From NCBI RefSeq assembly GCF_001314325.1, contig NZ_CP009430.1, forward strand, positions 186,001-250,000: a DNA stretch of 64,000 bases, read 5' to 3'. This document shows positions 8,284 to 17,799 of the stretch, piece after piece. Below the pieces are notes generated by a model. That model saw only the letters and a list, made by a program, of their open reading frames with translations. It had not been told where the DNA came from and searched no databases. Made by a program: the position numbers and the translations under genes. Position 1 is the stretch's first letter, and every line of letters begins with the position of its first letter. The DNA is from Sphingopyxis macrogoltabida. GTDB lineage: Bacteria > Pseudomonadota > Alphaproteobacteria > Sphingomonadales > Sphingomonadaceae.

Positions 8284-9862
8284 GGTCCCACGTCGCCGGG
8301 GTCCGACCTTCGTCGCGGAGCTGATATTTGAGCACGCGCCCGACCGGGTTGCGCGGCAATTCGTCGCGAAACTCGATATATCGCGGCACCGCGAAATAGG
8401 GGACGCGGTCGGCGCACCAACCGCACATCTCTTCTTCGCTGACCTTGCTCTCGCCCTGCAGCACGATCGTTGCTTTCACATCGTCCTCGGCACTCTCCGA
8501 AAAGACCGAATGGATCGCAACATCGACGATATCGGGGTGGCCGCGAAAAGCGCGTTCGAGTTCGAAGCTCGAAATATTCTCGCCGCGCCGGCGCAGATAA
8601 TCCTTTTTGCGGTCTACAAAGTAGAAATATCCGTCCTCGTCCAATTTGCCGATATCGCCGCTGTGAAGCCACAGATTCTTCATGATCCGCAGCGTTTCTT
8701 CGGGCCGCCCCCAATAGCCTTCGAACATGACGTGCGGATAGCGTGGGCGGATGACGACCTCGCCGGCAGTCCCGACCGGCACGTCATTATCGTCGTCGTC
8801 GACGATGCGCATCTCGAAGCTCGGATCGACTTTGCCCGACGAGCCGGGCTTCGCGAAATCATCGTCGTGGAGGCTCGTCACCGGACTGGCTTCGGTCAGC
8901 CCATAGACATTGCTTCCCGTCACCTTCACACCAAACCGCGTGCGCCATTTTTCGCGCACTTCGGGCGGAAAAGGCGATCCGCGTATGGCGCGCAATTGTC
9001 CGAAGCAACGCTTTTGCGCGTCATTGTCGGGCGCATCGGCGACGAACGCGAGCATCGAGCCCAGCAAATTGGCGAGGGTTGCGCCGCTGCGTTCGATCTC
9101 GGGCCAGAAATTGGTGACGGAGAAACGTGGGTAAAGGACCCCGCGGCTGAGCGTCATCGCCGAGGCGAGCACGGTCGCGGCGAGCGCGTTGAGGTGGAAG
9201 AGCGGCAGCGGCGACCAGCTGATGTCGTCCTTGGTGCGCTTGCCATTGGTGACGGAATTGCGCGACAGGTTGCACACATAATTATGGCTGACGATACAGC
9301 CCTTCGACGGGCCCGTCGTGCCCCCTGTATAGATCAGCATCGAGACGTCTGAATATTTGTTGGGATCGGCGATGGGATCGGTGTCGCCCAGAATATCTTC
9401 GAACCGCTTGAGGTTCAGCCCTCCGGCAACGAGCGGCGCATCGCCGCGCTGGACCACTGTATGGACCAGCGGCAACTCATCCTTGATAAGCGCAAGACGA
9501 TCGGCATAATCCGGCTCGACGAACACGACCTCGACGCCCGCATCGGCAAACTGGTGGCGCAGATATTCCCCCTTGTAGGCAGCATTGACCGGGACGTAGA
9601 TTGCGCCGATCTTGTTCGCCGCGAACCAGACGAGGACCGCCTCGACACTTGTGTCGAGCAGCGTTCCGACACGGTCGCCCTGCTTGACGCCGAGCGCCAG
9701 TAAGCCGTTGGCGAGGCGCGTCGAAGCTTCGTCGATCGCGGCATAGCTGTATTGCGTCCCGCTGAAATCGAGGAAGATGCTGTCGGGTGCCTCCTTGACG
9801 GCGTTGGCCAGAACACCCGTTACCGTCTGCTGGCGGGCCTTGATCGCGTTGGCGTCGGTCAT
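8249..9862 (-). CDS. Acyl-CoA synthetase (AMP-forming ligase, ANL superfamily)
   Basis: The 537 residues contain the ordered adenylate-forming motifs: P-loop 'LIYTGGTTGPSKGCIVSHN', 'YGLTEASPVTS', 'WLHSGDIGKLDEDGYFYFVD', hinge 'RKKDYLRRRGENISSFELE', and the C-terminal lysine block 'NPVGRVLKYQLRDE'. It activates a carboxylic acid to its CoA thioester with ATP. The A8 hinge has an extra Arg-rich stretch (LRRRGEN) like CaiC/FadD13-type ligases. Sharing its strand with the downstream alcohol dehydrogenase, it likely feeds an acid into the CoA pathways around it. Acid identity is unknown. Confidence 0.92.
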   Translation of the reverse strand: MTDANAIKARQQTVTGVLANAVKEAPDSIFLDFSGTQYSYAAIDEASTRLANGLLALGVKQGDRVGTLLDTSVEAVLVWFAANKIGAIYVPVNAAYKGEYLRHQFADAGVEVVFVEPDYADRLALIKDELPLVHTVVQRGDAPLVAGGLNLKRFEDILGDTDPIADPNKYSDVSMLIYTGGTTGPSKGCIVSHNYVCNLSRNSVTNGKRTKDDISWSPLPLFHLNALAATVLASAMTLSRGVLYPRFSVTNFWPEIERSGATLANLLGSMLAFVADAPDNDAQKRCFGQLRAIRGSPFPPEVREKWRTRFGVKVTGSNVYGLTEASPVTSLHDDDFAKPGSSGKVDPSFEMRIVDDDDNDVPVGTAGEVVIRPRYPHVMFEGYWGRPEETLRIMKNLWLHSGDIGKLDEDGYFYFVDRKKDYLRRRGENISSFELERAFRGHPDIVDVAIHSVFSESAEDDVKATIVLQGESKVSEEEMCGWCADRVPYFAVPRYIEFRDELPRNPVGRVLKYQLRDEGRTPATWDREEAGFELAKR

Positions 9863-10050
9863 TCTCTCTACTTATCCTCAGAGCTGGCGAAGGGGTCGCC
9901 CATGTCTAGCGACCACCCGCGCCCGGCGACATGGCGAGGGCGCAAGTTTTGCGACGATATTTCACATAAGTTACCGCGATCGGGATGGAGGAGAGCCATT
10001 CGGGCCAGTTTGCCCTTCCCCGATCGCGGCAGCCGGCGACCGCCGCGGAG

Positions 10051-11346
10051 TCAGACGGTCGACAACATTTTTTGCACATCGCCCGAAGTTATCGGTTTGC
10101 CGGGTTCCCATTTGGGCGCGAGCCCGCCGAGCGAAGCCTGCTCGGCCGTATCGACGCCCTTCGCGGCCGCCTGGGCCCGGAGCGCCCCGACCGTGCAATT
10201 TTCGCGGCCGAGCAGCGGAAAGGGATCGTAGCTGTAGAAACGCATCGCGTTGCCATGGGTGATCTTGTCGACTTCTTCCTTGGGCAGATCCTTGACGCCG
10301 CGCCATACCTCTTCGGGCGACAGCGGCCAAACGCAGTCCGAATGCGGATAGTCGCATTCCCACGCGATATTATCGATCCCGATCGAGTGCCTGTTCAGCA
10401 GCCCGAAATTGTCCTCGATGAAGCACGTCAGGAAGTGCCGCCGGAAAATCTCGGTGGGGGTCATCCCGCCGAGATTGAGATTGGTCCAGGCGCTGTGCTG
10501 GCGAACCGTGGTTTCGGCACGCTCGAGGAAATAGGGCACCCAGCCGATGCTGCCCTCCGACAGCGCGATCTTGAGATCGGGAAAGTCTTTCCAGAAGGAG
10601 GCAAAGAGCCAGTCGGCCGCGCTGTTGGCGATCGAGATCGGCATCGAGGTGATCCACGAGCTGATCGGCGAAAGGTCCGAAGCGTGAGCCGCGTGCGAAC
10701 CCGTACCGATATGCGCCGAGAGGACGACCTTGTTGTCGTTGCACAGCTCCCAGAACGGCCGCCATTGCTCGTCGTGCAGGCTCGGAAGGCCGATCATCGC
10801 GGGATTGTCCGGAAAGCTGCACGAATGCACACCCAGCGCGATCATTCGCTTCATCTCGGCCATCGTCAGGTCGATATCCCAGAGCGGCAGCAGGGCCAGC
10901 GGGATCATGCGGCCGGGATAGGGCCCGCACCAGTCCTGGACGTGCCAGTCATTATATGCCTGGATCGTCGCAAGCGCGAGGCCCTTGTCGTTCTGCTTCA
11001 GAAACCGGACGCCGGCAAAGCCGGGAAATTGGGGAAAATTGATCGACCCCAGAACGCCATTGACATCCATGTCGTCGATTCGTGCATGAATGTCGTATGT
11101 GCCGGCGCGCAGATGGTCGAACGACATCGGCTCCATCCCATATTCTTCCTTGGGACGCCCGACGACGGCATTGAGCCCGAGTCCGGAGTTCTTCCTGCCT
11201 TCGATGACCCATGCCTGGCCGTGCTCGGTCGTCACGACCTGCGGCTCCTGCCCCTTATATTTGGGCGAGATGTGCCGGACGAACATGTCGGGCGGCTCAC
11301 AGACATGGTCGTCCACGCTTACAAGAATCATATCGTCGATTTGCAT
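10051..11346 (-). CDS. Amidohydrolase-family metal enzyme (PF04909-like)
   Basis: The 431-residue protein has the N-terminal 'ILVSVDDHVCEPPDMF' strand, a central 'SAHIGTGSH' and the late 'IAWECDYPHSDCVWPLSPEE' signature. This is the metal-dependent hydrolase/decarboxylase branch often named amidohydrolase 2. Homologues hydrolyse C-C or C-N bonds or decarboxylate ring-cleavage products, and such genes recur in steroid and aromatic clusters. ATG 11346 is preferred over an ATG 18 nt further out because GGAGAGG lies just upstream of it. It is a monocistronic-looking gene between a ligase and a DUF2889 gene. Confidence 0.88.
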   Translation of the reverse strand: MQIDDMILVSVDDHVCEPPDMFVRHISPKYKGQEPQVVTTEHGQAWVIEGRKNSGLGLNAVVGRPKEEYGMEPMSFDHLRAGTYDIHARIDDMDVNGVLGSINFPQFPGFAGVRFLKQNDKGLALATIQAYNDWHVQDWCGPYPGRMIPLALLPLWDIDLTMAEMKRMIALGVHSCSFPDNPAMIGLPSLHDEQWRPFWELCNDNKVVLSAHIGTGSHAAHASDLSPISSWITSMPISIANSAADWLFASFWKDFPDLKIALSEGSIGWVPYFLERAETTVRQHSAWTNLNLGGMTPTEIFRRHFLTCFIEDNFGLLNRHSIGIDNIAWECDYPHSDCVWPLSPEEVWRGVKDLPKEEVDKITHGNAMRFYSYDPFPLLGRENCTVGALRAQAAAKGVDTAEQASLGGLAPKWEPGKPITSGDVQKMLSTV

Positions 11347-11401
11347 CGGTGCCTCTCCATCCATTTGAAGCTGATCATAGCAGTTTTGTGACGGGTCGTC
11401 A

Positions 11402-12238
11402 CTATGTAGAATCTCTCATAGTGGTCGACGACGCGGTGTCCGGCTCCCCGAAGGCGAGCCATTGCCCGTCGTCGGCGGTCAGCAGATCGGGCCGCTGCGA
11501 AAAATCGAGCGAAGTCCCCTTTTGGCGAAGCGCGAGCGATGCGCGTTCGGGCTGCTGCACCCAGCACCCGCCGCGCGGCGCCGCGTGCGGTACCCGGTCG
11601 AGCTCCTCGGTGCGGCCGCGGCCGTTCGAAATGAAGACCGCGCGGCGCAGGACCAGCGCCGCCTCCGCCAACTCCGCGCCGAGGCTGGTCCCTACCCAGG
11701 CCGTGAACCCGCGACCCAGCGCACGACCGGAATATCGGCCGGGCGCCTCGATCACACCGTCGAGAAATCGCCAGGACAATATTTCCAAGTCATCGCGCCG
11801 CAGGATCGCCCGTCGCGCGGCACCCACCTCTCCCTGGTCTTCGACGAAGGCATGATATTTGCGCACGCCCGTGCCGCGCGCGGCCATGGCGATCGCGAGC
11901 GTCGCCAGATCGAACTGATGCGTGCATTGCAGCAAGGCATCGCGATGCCTGAAGAACAGCGTCGTATCGTGAACCAGATGTTCGCCCACCAACGCTTCGA
12001 GCCGATTTCCGGCCGCGCCGCAGAGAGAGAAAGGCTGTCGAAGCGCGTCAGCCTCGACGCCCGTTACGCGGTCGCCATCGTGTTGGACGGAAACCCGGAA
12101 ATGGTGAAAATCGTCCTCGATCGCGGCGCGGACTTCGCCCGCGCCCGCCCGCAATCTGATGACCCGGTTGAGTCCGGAGCCATCGCCTTCGGCCATCGCC
12201 GCCGCGGGACATGAATCGATGGAGCTACCGCCAGTCAT
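11402..12238 (-). CDS. DUF2889-like protein of unknown function
   Basis: The 278-residue product has no signal peptide or membrane segment. The stretch 'AAIEDDFHHFRVSVQHDGDR' followed by 'VTGVEADALRQPFSLCGAAG' resembles DUF2889, a family recurring in proteobacterial catabolic clusters with no established reaction. A conserved Cys in 'FSLCGAA' and several His residues are visible. It lies 55 bp upstream of the amidohydrolase on the same strand, so co-expression is likely. The ATG at 12238 lacks a good ribosome site and an internal ATG at 12196 is an alternative. Confidence 0.7.
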   Translation of the reverse strand: MTGGSSIDSCPAAAMAEGDGSGLNRVIRLRAGAGEVRAAIEDDFHHFRVSVQHDGDRVTGVEADALRQPFSLCGAAGNRLEALVGEHLVHDTTLFFRHRDALLQCTHQFDLATLAIAMAARGTGVRKYHAFVEDQGEVGAARRAILRRDDLEILSWRFLDGVIEAPGRYSGRALGRGFTAWVGTSLGAELAEAALVLRRAVFISNGRGRTEELDRVPHAAPRGGCWVQQPERASLALRQKGTSLDFSQRPDLLTADDGQWLAFGEPDTASSTTMRDST

Positions 12239-12391
12239 TCTTGCTCAATAGGCGCTAGCGGGGGCACGATGAAGCCGCGCGGCGGGGGGATTGTCGCCCG
12301 GACGGGCATCGACAAAGCATAAGTGCAACGTGGCGGGGCCGGCGCAGAACCGACATATTGGCCGCGGCAAAAATGACGGAGGCAAGAGACG

Positions 12392-13144
12392 TTGAAATTC
12401 GCGGGCAAGGTAGCTGTCGTAACGGGCGGCGGACGCGGGATCGGATGGACCATAGCGCGCCATTTCGCATCGCGGGGAGCGGCCATCGCGATCGCCGACA
12501 TCGACGGCGAAGTCGCGCGCCATGCGGCAAGGGAACTCGCGCGCGAGGGGACCGCTGCACTGGGAGTCGCCTGCGACGTCGCTGACGAGGCGATGGCGGC
12601 GTCCGCCATGGCGCAGATCTCGAGCATGCTCGGAGGCATCGATATGCTGATCAACAACGCCGGTCGGCACCTGCTGCGCTATGCCGTGCCCATCACCCAA
12701 CTGCCGGTCGCCGAATGGCGCACCATGCTCGACGTCAATATCATCGGCATCGTCAATTGCTCGGCCGCCTGCCGCCCCTCGATGCGTGAGCGCGGCGGCG
12801 GCGTGATCGTCAACATGGGATCCATCGCGGGGATCGCCGCCACAAACTGCTACGGTGTCTCCAAGCTCGCCGTGCGCGGGCTGACGGTCGGACTGGCCAA
12901 GGAATTTGCAGGCGACGCTATCAGGGTTTGCGGCATCGCCCCCGGACTGGTCGATTCGCCCGCGGCAATGGCCGAGATGCCGGCCGAGCGAACCGCGTCC
13001 TTCGTCCGCGATCTGCAACTGGTCCGGCGTCAGGGCACGATGCAGGATGTCGCCCACCTCGCCGAATTTCTCTGCTCCGACGAAGCCTCGTTCATCACCG
13101 GCGAGACGATCAACGTCAGCGGCGGATTTCCGCTACGGCCGTAA
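12392..13144 (+). CDS. Short-chain dehydrogenase/reductase (classical SDR)
   Basis: This 250-residue classical SDR has 'VVTGGGRGIG' (cofactor loop), 'LINNAGR', a Ser in 'NMGSIAGIAA' and the catalytic 'YGVSK'. The C-terminal 'SFITGETINVSGGFPLRP' closes the fold. It should interconvert a hydroxyl and keto group with NAD(P)H. The start is TTG 12392, with a strong GGAGG at 12378-12382 nine bases upstream; no ATG fits as well. It converges on a TetR-type regulator gene, a common arrangement for a locally controlled dehydrogenase. Confidence 0.92.
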   Translation: MKFAGKVAVVTGGGRGIGWTIARHFASRGAAIAIADIDGEVARHAARELAREGTAALGVACDVADEAMAASAMAQISSMLGGIDMLINNAGRHLLRYAVPITQLPVAEWRTMLDVNIIGIVNCSAACRPSMRERGGGVIVNMGSIAGIAATNCYGVSKLAVRGLTVGLAKEFAGDAIRVCGIAPGLVDSPAAMAEMPAERTASFVRDLQLVRRQGTMQDVAHLAEFLCSDEASFITGETINVSGGFPLRP

Positions 13145-13167
13145 CCGGACTGGCCGGCCGGGCCATG

Positions 13168-13848
13168 CTAGGCCTTGCCCGTGCCGAGAACCTGGCAAAT
13201 CAGGAAAACTTCGGCATCGATGAGCCGCTTGCGCGACATGTCGGGCGAGGCGTGGCGAAAACGGATGAACGAAGCCAGCCGCTCCATCGACCCCGACACG
13301 ACCGACGCAACCGCGAGCGGCGGCGTGCGTGCCGTCAGGTCCCTGCCGCGAAGCTCCTCGATTTTCTCGGCCAGCGAAAAGAGAAGCGGGCCGAGCATTT
13401 TGCCGCGCGCGTCGCGAAAACGCGCCTCACCCTCGTCCGCTGCAAGATTTCGGATACGCAGCAAGGCATAATGCTTGTCCCAGAACGCGAGATATTCATG
13501 CACCAGATCGCGAACGCTCGTCTCCAGCCGATCCAGTGTGATGGCTCTGGCATAAGCGCCCAGATCGGGCATCTCCGCATTGGCCTCTTCGAGCAAGGCC
13601 AGCACGACCTCATCAACATCGGCAAAATAGATATAGAAAGTCGACGGCGCGACCCCCGCGAGTGTCGTCAGTTCCGATACCGTGATAAGGCGGAGCGACT
13701 TCTGCTCGATAAGGCGCGCGGCGGCGGCGCACAGGCGCGCACGCGTCACCTCCGACTTGGCCCGCTTCGAGCGTGCGGCATTCGCGCGGCGCACCGGTAC
13801 GCCGTCGGGTTTGCGCGGTTTCTTTTCAATCAGGCTTTCGCTGGACAC
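13168..13848 (-). CDS. TetR-family transcriptional regulator
   Basis: The product (226 residues from GTG 13848) has a basic N-terminus followed by the TetR helix-turn-helix 'TVSELTTLAGVAPSTFYIYF' and 'ADVDEVVLALLEE'. A helical ligand-binding domain of ~150 residues completes it. The frame is open to 13926, but the extra 26 residues are Arg/Gly-rich and lack a ribosome site, whereas GGGGAAGA precedes the GTG. TetR proteins usually repress until an acyl-CoA or substrate binds. The neighbouring SDR and the CoA-transferase gene are candidate targets. Confidence 0.88.
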   Translation of the reverse strand: MSSESLIEKKPRKPDGVPVRRANAARSKRAKSEVTRARLCAAAARLIEQKSLRLITVSELTTLAGVAPSTFYIYFADVDEVVLALLEEANAEMPDLGAYARAITLDRLETSVRDLVHEYLAFWDKHYALLRIRNLAADEGEARFRDARGKMLGPLLFSLAEKIEELRGRDLTARTPPLAVASVVSGSMERLASFIRFRHASPDMSRKRLIDAEVFLICQVLGTGKA

Positions 13849-13994
13849 AATCTGTCTTCCCCGTTTCCCGCGCCGGTCCCTTTTCTTCGCAAGCCGCCCG
13901 CATGCGTTGCCGGACCCAAGCCCCACCGATGGATGATGAATAGACCGAAGTCATCCCCGTGGGTTCCTATTATATTATCCTCCGCAATGGCAAA

Positions 13995-16307
13995 TCACAC
14001 CGCGGTAGACCGAAAGACCATCGCGCCGGCGCCATGACCCCCGTCATGCACGGCGCCCGCCGCGATCAACTCTTCGGCTTCTTCCGCCGTCACCCCGATC
14101 TCGCTCATGACTGGCCGACTATGCTCACCGACGTCGGGCGGCGGCAAGTCGCCGATGGCCGGGCGCGGGCCAAAATGCAAAAACGCGCCGGGAAGTTCGA
14201 GCCGCCCCAGCCGCGCATGCCGATATATCTGAACAAGTCCCAGACGCCGGTTATCCGGATCGTCGAAAAAGGCGTTGCAGTGATCGCGATGCGCCACAAC
14301 GGCGCATCCTCCCGCAGCCGCCGCCATCGCGATCACCGATTCCATGTCGACGTCCGCCAAGCTTTCCTCGAGACCGGCCACATGATCGGCGCCCGCCAGA
14401 TCGCACAAACGGGAGAGCGCTCCATCCTGTTCCGCAACCAGCGCCACCCATCCGTCTTTCACCGCATAAAGCCGGCGTCCGGGGTCCACGCCCATCTGGC
14501 GGGAATCGAGCCGCGGAACGGGCGAGAGTGCACCGTCATCCAACATCACCATCTCGCTGACCGTCATCACGCTCGCGCCAAGCAAGGACCCCGCGGCGGC
14601 CTGTCGTTGCCCGGTCCGGTCGCGGTGATAAAGCGCCAGCAGCATTGAGAGCGCCGATGCCAGTCCCGCCTGATGGTCCATCATGCCGAAGCGATGCCAC
14701 ATTGGGGGATTGCCCTCGCCCGCCCCTTCATATTCCCAGCCCGACTGCGCCTGGAACAGCTGATCATAACCTGGCCAATCCTTGCGCGGCCCGACCGGTC
14801 CATAGGAGCTGACATGGCAAAAAATAACGTCGGGGCTGATCGCCATCACCTGATCGTTAGCGAGCCCGATGCGCCATGCGGCAGGCATGCGGATATTGTG
14901 GTGAACAATGTCCGCCCATCGGACGAGCCTTTCGACAACCTTGGCGGCCGCTGGCGACTTCAGATCGAGCGCAAGTGATCGCTTGCCTCGATGCGCCCCC
15001 AGAAACGCCCCTTCGACCCGGCGCATGACATCGCCGCCGGTCCCCTCGATCTTGATGACGTCCGCGCCAAGATCACCCAGGATCATCGGCGCGAGCGGCC
15101 CCGCGACGAAGGAACCGAAGTCCGCGATGCGGACGCCCGCCAGCGGAAGGGAATCATCGACCCACTTGCGATCCGGCGTAGGCGCGTCGTCCCACACCGT
15201 AATCGGCGTGGTTCCAAGTCCGGGCGCCGCCGAGCGGACGCGCATCGGCGGATCGACCGTACAGGGCACGCCGGGTTGCCGCGTCTTTCCCAGTTCCGGA
15301 TCCTCGACATCGACGACATAGCCATTCGCCAGTGCCTGTTCATCGCGGTAGATTGCCCCCATCGGCACGTCCGCCTGCACCGGCACGTCCGCACCCCACA
15401 GGTCGGCCAGCCATTCGGCACTGGGACGCGTTTTGAAGATATGGGCATTGGCGCCCCAGTTGATGCACGTATGATTGCTCGGCCACCCCCGGTTGAGTTC
15501 GGCAATCCTGTTGGGCCCGAGCCCGGCGAGCGCGGCGCGCATAAGCGGCGCATCGTCGGGCGGTGCCTTGACGTGGATCCAGACGCCGTCGCCGCATTCG
15601 AACTGTGGCGAACGCATCTCCTTGTTCATGCTGTCAACCAGCGCCGAGGATGCAAATTCCGCCCGGCGCCAGAGCATCGCGGTCGGTAGCAGCGCCCCCT
15701 GCACGAGGCTGGTCGAAACCGGCCCCGCCCCGCCGCCCCTGCCGGCCTGGATCAGTCGCGACACGACGCCGATCGCCGCGAGATAGGCTGCGCCCCAGCT
15801 TCCGAGAGGAAAGCGCAGATAAATGGGTCCGTCCCGCACGCCCCGCTGCTCGTCCATCAGTCCCGACTCGGCGAGCACGATGGTGTCGTCGACCGGACGA
15901 TTGGCGAGCCGATGGTTCGCCGGCCAGCCGCCGATCGCCGTATGTATGAGGTGCGGATACAGGTCCGCGAGCGACGCTTCGTCCAGCCTGGCGCGGTTCT
16001 GGCGGTCCGCCGGCCAGTCGGTCATCAGAACGTCGGCCGCACGCAGCAGGCGGTCAAGCGACGCGCGCCCACCAGCCGTCCCGATATCAAGGTGGACGCT
16101 CTTCTTGCTACGATTCCAGACGGCGAACGACGCGGCGCCCCGCGCGCCCCGATCCGCCTCGACCTTGATCACCTCGGCGCCGGCTTCCGCGAGCAACAAA
16201 CCAGCGACCGAAAGCGCCTGCCCGCCGTCAATCTCGACCACGCGAACGCCGCTCAGAATTCCCTCACCCATTTGCACCCTTTCCGCATTGGTCTTGGCGA
16301 GTGCCAT
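13995..16307 (-). CDS. Tandem CaiB/BaiF family CoA-transferase (two fused domains, N-domain degenerate)
   Basis: The 770-residue protein is two class-III CoA-transferase domains in a row. Domain 1 (~residues 17-370) begins 'LSGVRVVEIDGGQALSVAG'. Domain 2 (~386-770) begins 'LAGVRIADFGSFVAGPLAP', and each carries the 'LGADVIKIE'-type strand. In domain 2 the expected catalytic Asp is present (D544 in 'RFGMMDHQAG'). In domain 1 the aligned position is Ser170 ('RFPLGSWGAA'), so that half probably cannot form the acyl-aspartyl anhydride. The enzyme would move CoA from one thioester to a free acid. It is twice the usual ~400-residue length. Confidence 0.9.
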   Translation of the reverse strand: MALAKTNAERVQMGEGILSGVRVVEIDGGQALSVAGLLLAEAGAEVIKVEADRGARGAASFAVWNRSKKSVHLDIGTAGGRASLDRLLRAADVLMTDWPADRQNRARLDEASLADLYPHLIHTAIGGWPANHRLANRPVDDTIVLAESGLMDEQRGVRDGPIYLRFPLGSWGAAYLAAIGVVSRLIQAGRGGGAGPVSTSLVQGALLPTAMLWRRAEFASSALVDSMNKEMRSPQFECGDGVWIHVKAPPDDAPLMRAALAGLGPNRIAELNRGWPSNHTCINWGANAHIFKTRPSAEWLADLWGADVPVQADVPMGAIYRDEQALANGYVVDVEDPELGKTRQPGVPCTVDPPMRVRSAAPGLGTTPITVWDDAPTPDRKWVDDSLPLAGVRIADFGSFVAGPLAPMILGDLGADVIKIEGTGGDVMRRVEGAFLGAHRGKRSLALDLKSPAAAKVVERLVRWADIVHHNIRMPAAWRIGLANDQVMAISPDVIFCHVSSYGPVGPRKDWPGYDQLFQAQSGWEYEGAGEGNPPMWHRFGMMDHQAGLASALSMLLALYHRDRTGQRQAAAGSLLGASVMTVSEMVMLDDGALSPVPRLDSRQMGVDPGRRLYAVKDGWVALVAEQDGALSRLCDLAGADHVAGLEESLADVDMESVIAMAAAAGGCAVVAHRDHCNAFFDDPDNRRLGLVQIYRHARLGRLELPGAFLHFGPRPAIGDLPPPDVGEHSRPVMSEIGVTAEEAEELIAAGAVHDGGHGAGAMVFRSTAV

Positions 16308-16845
16308 TATTATTGAATAGGTATCACAAATATAGGGATTCGGAAAAGCCCCTACCAGCGTCGATGCGGTCGGCGGGCAACCGGAGTGCCGTACCGGCCA
16401 TAAAGGAAAGCGCGAGGAAACATGGCAAATGAGCTGTCGGGGCGACGCGGACTCATCACCGGATCGAGGCGCAAATTCTCAACACGATCGCGGCAAAGCC
16501 GTCGCAACCAGCTGCCCTCGCTTCGAAGGCAGCGCTCGACAATTTGCCGCGCGGATTCGCGCAGGCGCTTGCTTGAACCGACGGCGCCACGAACGGACGT
16601 TGTGGGCCAACCTGACATAGAAATGCGACAATTATTCGCAAATTATCGAGCGGTCGAAGCGGGCATAACCTACGAGCGATGGGCCATGGCGCGCCGACTG
16701 CGGCCATCTCACCGCGATTTCTTTACCGTGGCGCCATTGATGTGAGCCTCGGGCGCGCTGCAGCGCAGTTGGCCTAATAGTTGCGCGTGCGCTGGCGAGG
16801 CGGCGCGAGCATGGTAGCCGGCGTTGCCGATGATGAGGATGGCCG
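16308..16845. other. 538-bp intergenic region with possible gene scar
   Basis: The region lies between divergent genes (CoA-transferase and thioesterase) and must contain both promoters. Apart from the SDR-like start at 16422 listed separately I see no full gene. Longer open frames here lack family motifs. Confidence 0.5.
16422..16576 (+). pseudogene. Possible SDR-start gene scar
   Basis: GAGGAAAC precedes ATG 16422, which opens MANELSGRRGLITGSR, a typical short-chain dehydrogenase first strand and glycine loop lacking the rest of the GxxxGxG motif. At about 16463 a different frame continues with a plausible alanine-rich tail ('IEAQILNTIAAKPSQP') ending at TGA 16574-16576. It resembles the better supported scar at 2032-2417. 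The second half is not identified, so this is tentative. Confidence 0.3.
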
Positions 16846-17799
16846 ATGACCGCAGACGGATATGTGACCGGCAAAAACGTGCCCGAGACCGGCTACCGCA
16901 CGGCCGAAGGCGATGCCGGCGGCTTGATCGCGGAGCTAATCACCTCACTTTCACTCGCCGGATCCGGAGCGGACAAGTTCCAGAGCGCGTTGCCTGCGAA
17001 GGCATGGCAGCGCCTCTTCGGCGGCGAAGTCTTCGCCCAGGCTCTGACGGCAGGATCGCATACGGTCGGTGCCGATCGCCTGCCCCATTCGATGCACGGC
17101 TATTTTCTGCGTGCGGGACGTCCCGACATGCCGATCGACTATCGCGTCGAGCGAGACCGGGATGGCGAGAGTTTTTCGTCTCGCCGCGTCTCCGCGTATC
17201 AGGGTGATACCCTGATCTTTACCATGGGGGCATCCTTTCACATCGCCGAACCAGGCTATGTCCATCAGGATCAAATGCCCGATGTCGCGCCTCCGGAAGG
17301 CCTGCGCAGCGAGGAAGATATCCGGCGTGATCAATCCGCTGCGATGATCGACAGGGTTCGCGATTTCGCGCTGCGACGGATGCCGATCGAGTTGCGGCCC
17401 GTGACGCCGCGGAATTTTATCGACCCGGCGCCGCGTCCGGCAATCCAGCATTTCTGGTTCAGGCCCGTGGCCCCCGTTCCCGACAACATGCTGCTCCACC
17501 GCGCCATACTCGCTTATGTCTCTGACATGATGCTGTTGAGTACGGCGTTGCTGCCGCACGGGGTCCATTGGTCGACGACGAAAATTCAAAATGCCAGCCT
17601 GGACCACAGCCTTTGGATCCACGCCCAGCCCCACTTCGGTGACTGGATGCTCTATTCTCTGGACAGCCCGTGGGCCGGTGGCGCCCGCGCGCTGTGCCGG
17701 GGACGGATATTCGATCGCACGGGGCGATTGATCGCAAGCGTCGCGCAGGAGGGGTTGCTGCGCCTCCACCAACATCAAGCTTCAGGGAGAACGAAATGA
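16846..17799 (+). CDS. Acyl-CoA thioesterase II (TesB-like)
   Basis: The 317-residue double-hotdog protein has 'GGEVFAQALTAGSHTV' and 'HSMHGYFLRAGRPDMPIDY' in the first hotdog. The second hotdog carries the TesB hallmarks 'NASLDHSLWIHA', 'DWMLYSLDSPWAGGARALC' and 'GRLIASVAQEGLLR'. It hydrolyses acyl-CoA to free acid and CoA, releasing CoA from dead-end thioesters. Its stop overlaps the next gene's start (ATGA, 17796-17799), implying translational coupling to the 3-hydroxyisobutyrate-dehydrogenase-like gene. Confidence 0.92.
   Translation: MTADGYVTGKNVPETGYRTAEGDAGGLIAELITSLSLAGSGADKFQSALPAKAWQRLFGGEVFAQALTAGSHTVGADRLPHSMHGYFLRAGRPDMPIDYRVERDRDGESFSSRRVSAYQGDTLIFTMGASFHIAEPGYVHQDQMPDVAPPEGLRSEEDIRRDQSAAMIDRVRDFALRRMPIELRPVTPRNFIDPAPRPAIQHFWFRPVAPVPDNMLLHRAILAYVSDMMLLSTALLPHGVHWSTTKIQNASLDHSLWIHAQPHFGDWMLYSLDSPWAGGARALCRGRIFDRTGRLIASVAQEGLLRLHQHQASGRTK

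Noticed and set aside
13849..13926. 26-codon N-terminal extension of the TetR gene
   Set aside because: Arg/Gly-rich, unlike a TetR N-terminus, with no ribosome site; GTG 13848 is better.
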